Of a DNA stretch of 64,000 nucleotides, positions 13,181 through 21,993 are shown in pieces. Positions within the stretch are counted from its first letter, which is position 1, and the number at the start of each line of letters is the position of its first letter. Position numbers and translations under genes: made by a program. The notes under the pieces were generated by a model. The model saw only the letters and a list, made by a program, of their open reading frames with translations, did no database searches and was not told the origin of the DNA. Source of the DNA: Ureaplasma miroungigenitalium. Its GTDB lineage: Bacteria > Bacillota_I > Bacilli_A > Mycoplasmatales > Mycoplasmoidaceae. Where the stretch lies: assembly GCF_025780085.1 (NCBI RefSeq), contig NZ_JAOXHL010000002.1, forward strand, positions 1 through 64,000. Reading direction: 5' to 3'.

Positions 13181-14161
13181 ATGAGTAGTCAAACAAGAAA
13201 AGCTATTAAGTTAGTTCAAGAACAAATTATGTTCTTAAAAAACCGTTTCCAAAAATACTTTCAAGAGGATTGAAAGATGTTACGGGTTACGGCCCCTTTA
13301 TTTGTGAAAACATCTTCAGGGTTTAATGATGAGTTAGATGGTGTGCAAAAACCGATTAGTTTTAAAGCTAAAAATATTGATTTAGATTTACAAATTGTTC
13401 ATTCATTAGCTAAATGAAAGCGTTATGCTCTCAAAGCTTATGAATTTGATATTTATGAGGGTTTATACACTGATATGAACGCCATCAGAGCGCACGATGA
13501 TGTTGATCATTTGCACAGTATTTATGTTGATCAATGGGATTGAGAAATGCGAATAAAACCAACTGATCGTCATTTAGATTTTTTATATACAATTGTTAAT
13601 CGACTTTATGATATGTTGCGCCAAATCGAACATGATGTGTGTACTACTTATCAATTGCCACCACAATTACCACCCAAACTATTTTTTATTAGCGCCCAAG
13701 CTTTAGAAGATTTATACCCCACAAAAACCCCACAAGAACGTGAGTATTTGATTGTTAAAGAACACAAAGCTGTTTTTATTACCCAAATTGGTTACCCTTT
13801 AAAATCACAGCAAATTCATTCAATGCGCAGTCCTTCATATGATGATTGAACATTAAATGGTGATTTAGTTGTTTATCATGCGATTAATGATGAGGCGTTA
13901 GAGTTATCATCAATGGGTATTCGTGTCGATGCTCAAACCTATTGTTTACAAACCAACAAACAAGATTTAACAACCTTTGCAAATGAATATGAGCGTTTAT
14001 TGTTAACTAACGAACTACCATATTGTATTGGTGGTGGTATTGGTCAATCACGTTTATGCATGTTTATTTTGCAAAAACGCCACATTGGCGAAGTTCAGGT
14101 TTCTGCTTGAACTGATGAATATATAGAATTATGAAAGAAAAAAGGCGTGCATATTTTATAA
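13181..14161 (+). CDS. asnA: Aspartate-ammonia ligase (ammonia-dependent asparagine synthetase A)
   Basis: A 326-residue enzyme that makes asparagine from aspartate, ammonia and ATP in the cytoplasm. The class II synthetase-like fold is recognised by [21 protein letters not shown] near the N-terminus, the substrate region [19 protein letters not shown], and the C-terminal [19 protein letters not shown]. Length agrees with E. coli AsnA (330). Trp residues at several places are TGA. GAGGTG precedes the ATG at 13181. It stands 18 bases ahead of gapN and near asnS, so local asparagine supply and use are linked. Confidence 0.93.
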
Positions 14162-14179
14162 TCACGCAAAGGAGAAATT

Positions 14180-15610
14180 ATGCTGCAACCAAAACTTTTA
14201 ATTAATGGTCAATTAATCACTACCAACGATTTTGTACCTGTTATTAATCCCACAACAAACGCCATCATTGCCCAAGTGCCCCAAATTAATGAACCAGATG
14301 CGATCAATGAAGTTTTTTATCAAGCACATCAAGCTTTTTTAACTTATAGTAAAACATCGCTGCAATACCGAATTGATTTACTACAAGCTTTTGCTGATGA
14401 AATTAGCAAGCACCAAACTGAATTAGCTGATTTATTAGTGCTTGAAATTGCCAAATCACCAAAAGATAGCTTACAAGAAGTATTACGAACCGTTGAATAC
14501 ATGCATGAAACCATTGCTGTTTATCAAGAAATGGTCAATAACCCTTTAACTTTTAGTCCCAAGGACTTAAAAACTCCAAATAAAAATGCTGTATTTCACC
14601 GTGTACCATATGGTGTTGTCTTAGCTATCTCTCCATTTAATTACCCTTTAAATTTACTAATGACTAAATTAGCACCGGCTTTGATCACAGGTAATACTGT
14701 TGTTTTTAAACCAGCGACCCAAGGATCATTAATCGGTTTAAAAATTGCTGAATTAGCTCATAAAGTTAATTATCCAAAAGGGGTTATTAACTCACTAATG
14801 ACCAATGCTCGTCAGAATGGTATTTTATTAGCTTCTAACCCATATGTTCGTGTGATGAATTTTACTGGTTCCGCTAAAGTTGGTCATTTATTAGCTAAGC
14901 ACACACAAAATGTTCATTTAATTTTAGAATTAGGTGGTAAAGACCCTGCCTTTGTTTTAGATGATGCTGATCTTGATTTAGCTAGTCGAGAAATTATTAA
15001 AGGCGCTTTCTCTTATTCAGGGCAAAGATGTACAGCTATTAAGCGTGTCTTGGTTTCTCAAAAAAACCACGATCAATTAGTAATTAAAATGTTAGAACAA
15101 CTAAAGCAAATCACTGTCGGCTTGCCTCATGAAAACCCTGTTGTCGGACCATTAATCAGTGCTGGTTCACTACAATATAATTTAGATTTAATTGATGATG
15201 CCATCGAACATCAAGCAACTATCCTAACTCCTGTTAAATATGAAATAGCTAACAATCTTTTACACCCCGTTTTAATTGATCACGTCAACGCAATGATGCG
15301 AGTAGCACACGAAGAACCCTTCGGACCAATTCTGCCAATTCTTGTATATAAGGATTATGATGATGCCATTGAAATGATTAATGCATCAGAATTTGGTTTA
15401 CAAGCAAGTATTTTCACTCAGGATGAAGTCTTAGCCCAAACTCTAGCGATGCGCATTGAAGCAGGAACTATTAATATTAATAAAGCTTCATCACGTGGCC
15501 CTGATATCTTGCCATTTTTAGGTGTTAAAAATTCTGGGTTTGGCGTGCAGGGTGTAAAAGACGCTTTAACCTCAATGACTAATTTAAAAGGCATCGTTTT
15601 TAATAAATAA
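14180..15610 (+). CDS. gapN: NADP-dependent non-phosphorylating glyceraldehyde-3-phosphate dehydrogenase
   Basis: A 476-residue aldehyde dehydrogenase family enzyme. GapN oxidises glyceraldehyde-3-phosphate straight to 3-phosphoglycerate and makes NADPH without ATP, a common NADPH source in mollicutes. Family motifs are present: ISPFNYPLNL, VFKPATQGS, ILELGGKDPAF (catalytic Glu) and YSGQRCTA (catalytic Cys). SSRGPDILPFLGVKNSGFG near the C-terminus matches the GapN subgroup, where an Arg binds the substrate phosphate. Length matches streptococcal GapN (475). AAAGGAG precedes the ATG. Its stop overlaps the next ATG (TAATG). Confidence 0.9.
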   Translation: MLQPKLLINGQLITTNDFVPVINPTTNAIIAQVPQINEPDAINEVFYQAHQAFLTYSKTSLQYRIDLLQAFADEISKHQTELADLLVLEIAKSPKDSLQEVLRTVEYMHETIAVYQEMVNNPLTFSPKDLKTPNKNAVFHRVPYGVVLAISPFNYPLNLLMTKLAPALITGNTVVFKPATQGSLIGLKIAELAHKVNYPKGVINSLMTNARQNGILLASNPYVRVMNFTGSAKVGHLLAKHTQNVHLILELGGKDPAFVLDDADLDLASREIIKGAFSYSGQRCTAIKRVLVSQKNHDQLVIKMLEQLKQITVGLPHENPVVGPLISAGSLQYNLDLIDDAIEHQATILTPVKYEIANNLLHPVLIDHVNAMMRVAHEEPFGPILPILVYKDYDDAIEMINASEFGLQASIFTQDEVLAQTLAMRIEAGTININKASSRGPDILPFLGVKNSGFGVQGVKDALTSMTNLKGIVFNK

Positions 15611-16404
15611 TGGCTCAACGTTCTCTTAAAATTTGACGAATATTAGCAATCAGTACTGCTAGCTTAGTGGGCATATCAGCCATTAGTTATCTTGCAGCTA
15701 GTTGCCAAGCTAACCAAGATGCACAGGCTTTTTTGAAAAAATATCCATATTCGCACGCTTGATTAGCACCCGATACAACCTTCCCCACGCCCTTTGATGA
15801 AGCATGAGCTAAGCACATTTCAACTAAGGATGTAATTGCATACGAAAATATGATTAACCAGTTTATCGTCGCACACGGTTATCATTTACAAAAAGTTATC
15901 CAACAAAAAAATGATCTACAAGAGTTAAGTAAACAAATTGATATTCTAGAAGCAAAACGCCAACAAAACCAATACACAGGAAGTGATTTATTACTTTTAG
16001 AAAAACTCAAACTGAATAAAGAACTAATCATTTATATAGGTTTGAATTTAGATCATAAACCAGTAGTTAATACAACTACACTAAAAAGTTTTTTAGAATT
16101 ATACAAAAGTTATACAAGTTTATTAATTAGTAATTTAGATGACGAATTAGCTCAATCCATTCAAGAGATTCAAACACAAACAATTCAAAAAAATCATGAT
16201 TTAGATCAACAAAGTCAATATATCCGTGACCCAAATGATCGAGCCTTGTTTATTCAAAACCAAATCGCCCAAAATAAAGATGTGGAAAATCTGACGATTA
16301 ATAACGTTAAAAAACATTTTATGAAAATCGCTAATACATATAAACATCGTTTACAAACTCTAGAAAAAAGTTATCTTGAATACTGATTAAAATCTAATAA
16401 TTAA
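15610..16404 (+). CDS. Small coiled-coil lipoprotein, unknown function
   Basis: A 264-residue lipoprotein that begins inside the gapN stop codon (TAATG), so translation is probably coupled. Residues 1-35 are a signal peptide with the lipobox YLAASC. The mature part starts with a short Pro/Trp-rich stretch (WLAPDTTFPTPFDEAW, Trp as TGA) and continues as a Gln/Lys/Asp-rich helical region with likely coiled coils. I do not recognise a family. It lies just upstream of the leader and long lipoprotein at 16.5-20 kb. Confidence 0.82.
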
Positions 16405-16423
16405 TTGACTTTTTTAAAAAAGT

Positions 16424-16452
16424 TTCACAATTCCTAATTATTGTGATATACT
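16424..16452 (+). promoter_or_regulatory. Promoter with inverted repeat in the -35/-10 spacer
   Basis: TTCACA (16424-16429) and TATACT (16447-16452) are separated by exactly 17 bases. Nearly the whole spacer is an inverted repeat: TCACAAT (16425-16431) and ATTGTGA (16440-16446), with an 8-base centre. A dimeric repressor binding there would block the promoter. It drives the leader peptide and the lipoprotein downstream. Confidence 0.65.
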
Positions 16453-16487
16453 AACATTATTATAGAAAAGAGAATTTTAAAGGAATT

Positions 16488-16580
16488 ATGTTAGTTCAAC
16501 AAAACACGCAACGCTGAATGATTTGTCGCATGGCACGTGCAATTTACTATCATTTTAGTAAATGTTTTGTTTTCAAATAA
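16488..16580 (+). CDS. 30-residue leader peptide (transcription attenuation)
   Basis: A short ORF starting at the ATG 16488 with a good AAAGGA site and its own promoter. It encodes a basic, Arg/Met/Cys-rich peptide: MLVQQNTQRW, then MICRMARAIYYHFSK, then CFVFK. Residue 10 is Trp encoded by TGA. Its last seven codons contain the 5' arm of a 15-bp antiterminator, so ribosome progress through the ORF should decide which downstream hairpin forms. No homologue was recognised. The alternative is a short non-coding leader with a chance ORF, but the ribosome site and the overlap argue for a real leader peptide. Confidence 0.6.
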
Positions 16581-16678
16581 TATGTTGAAAACCATATTAT
16601 TTAAGTAATTTTAATACCTAACTTATAAAAACAAAACATTTAGTTGAATATCCAATTTCACCAACTAAATGTTTTTTT
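16559..16678 (+). promoter_or_regulatory. Antiterminator/terminator attenuator ahead of the long lipoprotein
   Basis: Three mutually dependent structures are seen. Arm 1 (16559-16573, TAAATGTTTTGTTTT) pairs perfectly over 15 bp with arm 3 (16628-16642). Arm 3 overlaps the 5' half (16633-16646) of a 14-bp terminator whose 3' half is at 16662-16675, followed by a T run. Between them a 10-bp hairpin (16575-16584 with 16593-16602) brings arms 1 and 3 together. Arm 1 lies in the end of the leader ORF. If ribosomes finish the leader, arm 1 is covered and the terminator forms; if they stall early or never start, the antiterminator forms and the lipoprotein is transcribed. Confidence 0.7.
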
Positions 16679-16704
16679 ATATCTTTTAAAAGAAAAGAGG
16701 AAAT

Positions 16705-19700
16705 ATGAAAAAGAAAAATCTCAAAGCTCTCTGATTTGGCTTAGCTCCATTATTATTGATACCAATCGTTGCAGCTAGTTGCCACAACGGAAACAACAAA
16801 GAACAAGATAAACTAAGTTTTAATAAAAAGACTGCAGCTGTTTATAAAATTGATGCACTTTTAAGTCAGTTAATGGACGAACGTTCATTAGAAGGTTTAA
16901 CACCCGAAGAAAAAATAGCATACCAAGAAGAAGTTGAAGCATTAAATCAACGTTATTTAAGTGTGTTAAACGATATGAATAACGGCAAATTTGATCAGCA
17001 AGACGTTGACAATCTAAAAAAAGATATCGATACAAAAGCTTCAAAAGTTATTCATCAAAGTAGCAATCAAAAATATACTAAAGAATTAGAAGAAACATTA
17101 TATAGTTTGCGAACAGAAATTGCTAACTTAAAAACTGCAAATGAAGCAATGCAAACTCAAAATGATACCTTAGCTGCTGCTAATAAAGCGTTAATTGAAA
17201 AACATACTCAAGAAATTGAAGATATGAAACAACAATTAAAAGAAGCAGTGGAAAATGCTGTTGACCCTGATTTAATACCAATTGAAAAAACTAAAACTTC
17301 TGCCAAAGCTTTCTTAAAATTATTAAGCGACTTTTTACTAAACGATTTCTTTGTTAAGTTAAAAAAAGATTATCCTGAAACATATAAAAATGATGAATCA
17401 TTAATTGCGCAAATTGTCCAAAGTTTTGATATTACTAACAAGGATATCGCTAAATTAACAGAAAACAAAAAGAATTTACCAGAATTTGAAAAATTAACCC
17501 TGTTCACTATTAAACGGGTAGCTTTAATCTGTCAATATGTTAAACCTGAAGATGGTTCAATTACATTAGATAATCCTAAGAGCGAATATTTTGACACATT
17601 ATTTGATTGAAGAATCAATGACCTTGACCGTGCCATAACAAGTATAACAAACAAAGCACCTTCAACATTTAAAGGGGCCAATGAAACAGAACAAACTGCT
17701 AAAAAACAAGAAATTATTAAACAATTAACAGCTTTACGTGATTCATATAAAACAGCTAAAGGCCAAGCTGATTCATTACAAAAACAAGTTACTTATTTCT
17801 CAATTCTAGAAGACGAAGACCACTTTGAAGCGGCGCTATCACAAGATAAACATTATTTCTCTCCTAAATACAACGCTGGTGATGTTCAATTAAGTGAATT
17901 CCCTATTCTACAAGAAATTACTGATCAAAAATTCCTAGAACAAGTGTATGATGAATTCAAAGAAATTGCCATCAAATTATCAAACCACTTACGTCAACAC
18001 GGGAACGAATATATCCGTTCAGTTAAATTCCACAAACTATATGAAAATTATAAAAATAATGTCAACTACATTATTCGTACATTAAACGATAAGCCTTCAC
18101 TTAAATACTTTAATGAATTGGTTTATAAACAAGATTTAGACAAATTCTTGCGTAAGATGAAAGATATTTATTACGAAGTAACACATATTGATACATCGAA
18201 AGAAAAACAAGAATATGAAAACTTTGTTGATTTCCAACTTGCATTAAATAATCCTGATAACTTCTATGGATTCTTCAAGAAAAATGTAATTGATAAACGA
18301 AACTCATTAGATCAAGAAGATAATAATCAACGTATTTATATTTATCAACAATTTGCTACAAATATCGATGCTGAATTAAAGACCTTGCGTGACAAACAGC
18401 CAAAAACCTTCATGGAAGCCTACGATCGTCTGATTGCTTTCTTATTAATTAAATCACGTGTAGAAATGATTTTACAAATCGTTCAATTATATAGCATAAC
18501 AGGCGATGATTTAAACGATGAAGCCTTTAAAAATTTAACTAAGTATGATTTAAGTGCTAAATTTGACAAAAGGATTAAAGCTAGCGAACAGATTATCGCT
18601 GAATGAGAAGGTGAAAAAGAAGGTATTGACACTTTAGTAAATGGTATTCTATTAGTCCCAACCGATGCAGATTTAGCCGATGAAATAAAATATCGTCTGT
18701 TTATTGAAAAAGTTGCAGATAACATGAAGCAAGTTTTAGAAACTTTTGCTACTAATTTTGCTACTGACGGTATTTGAGAATTTGTTTTTGATTCTCCGGA
18801 CACATTAACTAATTTACTAAAATCATTAAACGAAAAAATAGTGGCTTTAAATTCATCTAAAGAATCAAAAGATTTAGCTACATTAAAAGCTGAGTTTGCC
18901 AAAATTAAAGATGAACATCACAACATCATTGTAGCTTTAAACGGAGACGATAATCCATCATATTACGGTGCTTTAAACAAAGCACTTAAACAAGCTATGG
19001 CTAGTGATGAGGAAAGTGCTGCAGCTAAAGAGTTATTAGCTAAAGTTCAAACAACATTAACAAATGTTAAATTATCTTCAGAAATAACAACTAAAGAAAA
19101 TATATCATCTACTTTAAATGAATGAAAGACGAGTTTACAAGCTTTAAAAACTGAACTAGAACAATCAACAGAATACAAGAAACCATTCAAAATCTGTACT
19201 TATGCTGAAAATTTCACGTTAAAAACTATGTTCTTAGAAACTATAGAAAATCTGATTGCGAAAATTGATGCCTTGTTACCAACTGTTGAACAAACAGAAT
19301 TAGAATCATTAAAAACTTCGCTACAATCAATAATCAACGTGGCACAAGAAAGTCTTGCACATTTCGGTAATGAATCAGATGGACAAACTGAACCATTATT
19401 TAAAGAACATTTAGAATTAATTGAAAATGAAAAACTTAATCTAGAAGGTTTCATTAGAAGCAAACGAAAAAATGCTAAACTGGCTGTTTTAATCCCAGGG
19501 CAAGAGTTATTTGTTCTACTACGTTCATTCCAAAGTCAAGAATTGGCTCATTTAGATCAAATTATGATTCCTGAAAAATACCAAGATAAAGCTTTATTAA
19601 CAAGTATGCGAAATCCTTTTGTTAATTTAAAAAAATCAAAAGTAGTTAGTGGTGTTTGAAGCCTTAAAGGTGATGATAAAAACATTGATATTTCTGATCC

Positions 19701-20067
19701 TGATTTAGTGGACAATAAGACTGAAGCAGATTTATATAAAGAATTACGTCTTTTAGAAGATGAATATGCTGCAAGTATTTTACAATTATTAAAGTCAACA
19801 GAAGAGACAAAACCTGCTGATTTAGATAATTTCAAGAAAAAACGTGAAGCTTACTATAACTTCTTGAATGATTTACAGGATAATAAAAAAGTTTATCTAG
19901 CAAACCATTATGCTCGTTTTAGTGCCGATGTATACGAACGTCCTGAACCATCTGAAAATATGAAGGGTTATACAGCTTATGATTTAGTCAATGACTATGC
20001 TACTCTAATCGCAATTAATAACATGATGAAATTCTTGGACGAAGAATTTATTAATCCAAAAAAATAG
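16705..20067 (+). CDS. Large surface lipoprotein, coiled-coil, unknown function
   Basis: An 1120-residue lipoprotein in a single frame read through TGA codons at several sites. Start ATG 16705 follows AGAGGAAAT. The signal peptide ends in PIVAASC. After a short spacer comes a clear coiled-coil stretch (about residues 100-190, rich in Lys/Glu/Ala/Gln heptads such as LRTEIANLKTANEAMQTQND), then a long all-helical region rich in Lys, Asp, Glu and Phe with no recognised domain. It is probably displayed outside the cell. Expression appears to be controlled by the leader-peptide attenuator upstream. A strong terminator follows the stop. Confidence 0.85.
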
Positions 20068-20084
20068 TTGCATCAATTTATTAA

Positions 20085-20113
20085 ACATCAAACATTAGTT
20101 TGGTGTTTTTTTA
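20085..20113 (+). terminator. Intrinsic terminator of the large lipoprotein gene
   Basis: ACATCAAAC (20085-20093) and GTTTGGTGT (20098-20106) form a 9-bp stem with an ATTA loop and a T run. Confidence 0.85.
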
Positions 20114-20160
20114 TGTTAAAAATCCTAAACTATAACTAAATAACCAAAAAAAATTTATTG

Positions 20161-20449
20161 GTGCTAAAAATGTGTTTTCTTATCAAAAAAATAATATGAT
20201 GTAATTGCTTCCTCTTTAGGAAGTCTCTTTACGTTTCCGGCACAGTGAGGTAGCAATTGAAGCTGTGTGTCGATACGCTGCGCGGTGAACCCACACCAGT
20301 CGGATGTTAACACATCGGAACAGCACTTAATTCCGGACCGGGTCTTTGTACACACGGGGTTAGGTAAAGATGCCAGAAGAAAATCACAGCGGAGGCAATA
20401 TTTTTGTAAAGAGTAATTAAAAACACCACTTTCTTAGTGGTGTTTTTTG
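20161..20449 (+). ncRNA. Structured non-coding RNA, copy A (with own terminator)
   Basis: No ORF of note runs here on the plus strand, yet the segment is clearly GC-richer than its AT-rich surroundings and has conserved structure shared with 21571-21884. Seen: a closing stem TGTGTTTTC (20171-20179) with GAAAATCACA (20379-20388, one bulged U); AATTGCT (20203-20209) with AGCAATT (20252-20258); a hairpin CTTCC/GGAAG at 20208-20223; a GGTG-AACCCA-CACC hairpin at 20284-20297; and the shared tail ATCACAGCGGA. It ends in a terminator (AAACACCACT 20421-20430 with AGTGGTGTTT 20436-20445, then T run). A possible -10 (TATAAC, 20131-20136) suggests a start near 20143. It is not tmRNA, RNase P or SRP RNA by any motif I can see. 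Confidence 0.8.
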
Positions 20450-20503
20450 TTACCAAAAAAAGAAATCAAAACACATTTATTTTTTAGCATTATATTTTAA
20501 AGT

Positions 20504-20509
20504 TATAAT
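20504..20509 (+). promoter_or_regulatory. -10 element of the nuclease-like gene
   Basis: TATAAT lies 33 bases before the ATG at 20542, downstream of the copy A terminator, so the gene is probably transcribed separately from the RNA. AAAGGAG follows at about 20526-20532. Confidence 0.5.
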
Positions 20510-20541
20510 AATACCAATAACTATAAAGGAGTAATTTTATA

Positions 20542-21453
20542 ATGTCATCGGTTACTTATGTTGTTGCCCATACCAAGCAACCTTATGGTGGTTATCTGCC
20601 ACCTAAACTATGAAAAGAAATCAAAATCCCAAATACACAAGCAATTGATAATACTGATTTAGATAATTTATACGCACCACTAATCGGAATGACTGTCGAT
20701 TATTTATCGCGTTTCTTTTTAGAAAAAGATACTGAGATAACTAAAGAATTGTTATTATCAAATTCGCAAGAAAATCCGCTAAGAATATCATATCTAGGTT
20801 CGTGATCACCATATGCAAAAGCACTTGATTATAGAGAATTATATGATTATGTTATTGACGAGTTATGAGATATAGAAGATATAGATAACAATATTGGTTT
20901 AATTTACTTTCTTTCTCAATATGACTCTTTGTATAGATCGAACCAATTGTCGAAAATTAATCCATCACTTTACGATTTAAACATCTCAGAAAGATTTACT
21001 CAAATTGATAAATGTGCCAAGCAAGAATATATACAGTTAATTAAGGATAATCTAACACCGAGCCAGAAATCAATTATTAAAGCCATGGCAAAAAATGTTG
21101 AAACCTTGTGTGAGTATCTAAAGGATAACTCTGATAATCAGTACGTGGAAATTGGTTTTACGATGCCTGATGCATATACAAGCAAAATCACAACTGGAGA
21201 CGGTGATTTAATCATTGGTAACTATCTTTGCGATATCAAGGTTTCCAAATATTCCTTCACTTCTAAATATACATTGCAATTATTAATATATTATTTAATG
21301 GGTTTAAAAAGTAGTAAAAAAGCAGTGTTTGAAAAGATTAAATATTTAGCCTTATATAATCCGAGAATGAATCTATGCAAAATCATTGATGTATCAACTA
21401 TTGATAAAAACGTCATTGATGAAGTTAATCTTAAAGTGATTGGGTATAATTAA
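20542..21453 (+). CDS. PD-(D/E)XK nuclease-like protein between two structured RNAs
   Basis: A 303-residue cytoplasmic protein with three TGA(Trp) codons, so it is adapted to this host. Start ATG 20542 has AAAGGAG nine bases upstream. The C-terminal third carries GDGDLIIGNYLCDIKVSK (residues 219-236) followed by LQLLIYYLMGL. Asp222, Asp231-Ile-Lys233 and Gln246 fit the D-xn-(D/E)-x-K-...-Q pattern of PD-(D/E)XK nucleases. The N-terminal half (HTKQPYGGYLPPKLW, then LYAPLIGMTVDYLSRFFL) resembles, from memory, a family of uncharacterised proteins in Firmicutes and related bacteria that share GDGD...W-D-F/I-K-V-S-K. It is enclosed by two homologous non-coding RNAs in the same orientation. Function is unknown; an RNA-linked nuclease, possibly defensive, is inferred. 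Confidence 0.7.
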
Positions 21454-21570
21454 AATTCTCTAAACAAAATCACACAAACCTTAATACCTGATTTACTTTT
21501 TAATTTTTAGTTCTTATATTTACAAAAAAACTATGATTGCCTAATATTAGTATAAAATATCATATTATTA

Positions 21571-21884
21571 CAAAAAATGTGTTTTATCATAATAAAAGTG
21601 CTATCAAATAATTGCTTCCTTTTAGGAAGCCTATTTATGAGCGCCTGTACAAAGCAAGATAGCAATTTTTAAACAGCGTGTAAGTACTACACGAGTGAAT
21701 CAACACTCGTCGAAGTCGTCAATTTTCATTTTGTGAATCAATTGTATTCCTTAATGGACCTAACCGATATGGGTCAATGTATCGAACGGTGGGCAAAAGT
21801 GACCATTTCGAAAATCACAGCGGATGGCGAACATATGTTTATAATAGAGTAATGAAAAACACCACTTTTATAGTGGTGTTTTTT
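21571..21884 (+). ncRNA. Structured non-coding RNA, copy B (with own terminator)
   Basis: A diverged relative of copy A. Matching elements in the same order: TGTGTTTT (21578-21585) with AAAATCACA (21811-21819), again with a bulged U; AATTGCT (21610-21616) with AGCAATT (21661-21667); hairpin GCTTCC/GGAAGC (21614-21630); and hairpin ACGAGTG (21691-21697) with CACTCGT (21704-21710) closing the loop AATCAA. That loop is AACCCA in copy A, where the stem bases differ but still pair. Extra hairpins unique to B include CAATT/AATTG near 21720-21744 and CGAA/TTCG at 21783-21810. The tail CACAGCGGA is shared. Terminator: AACACCACT (21858-21866) with AGTGGTGTT (21872-21880) and T run. -10-like boxes (TATAAA 21551, TATTAT 21563) lie upstream. 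Confidence 0.8.
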
Positions 21885-21956
21885 GTTTACTTCTAATGCT
21901 ATGATAATATATTTATAATTTAAGTCTAGCTAGACATTAGAAAGCACATAGAAAAT

Positions 21957-21985
21957 TAAAAAACAACACAAAAGTGTTGTTTTTT
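21957..21985. terminator. Bidirectional terminator
   Basis: AAAACAACAC (21960-21969) and GTGTTGTTTT (21974-21983) with an AAAA loop. It ends the minus-strand coiled-coil gene. The 70 bases between it and copy B hold a perfect palindrome GTCTAGCTAGAC (21924-21935) and a TATAAT (21914-21919) but no evident gene. Confidence 0.8.
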
Positions 21986-21993
21986 ATATCAAT

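Noticed and set aside
20164-20355. A 63-residue minus-strand ORF across copy A
   Set aside because: It lies antisense to the conserved RNA elements, has no ribosome site and is not kept in copy B.
20161-20449. RNase P RNA, tmRNA, SRP RNA or a group I intron
   Set aside because: None of the signature segments I know for these (such as the GAGGAAAGTCC and ACAGAA boxes of RNase P, or a tRNA-like end for tmRNA) is present, and two diverged copies next to a gene would be unusual for any of them.
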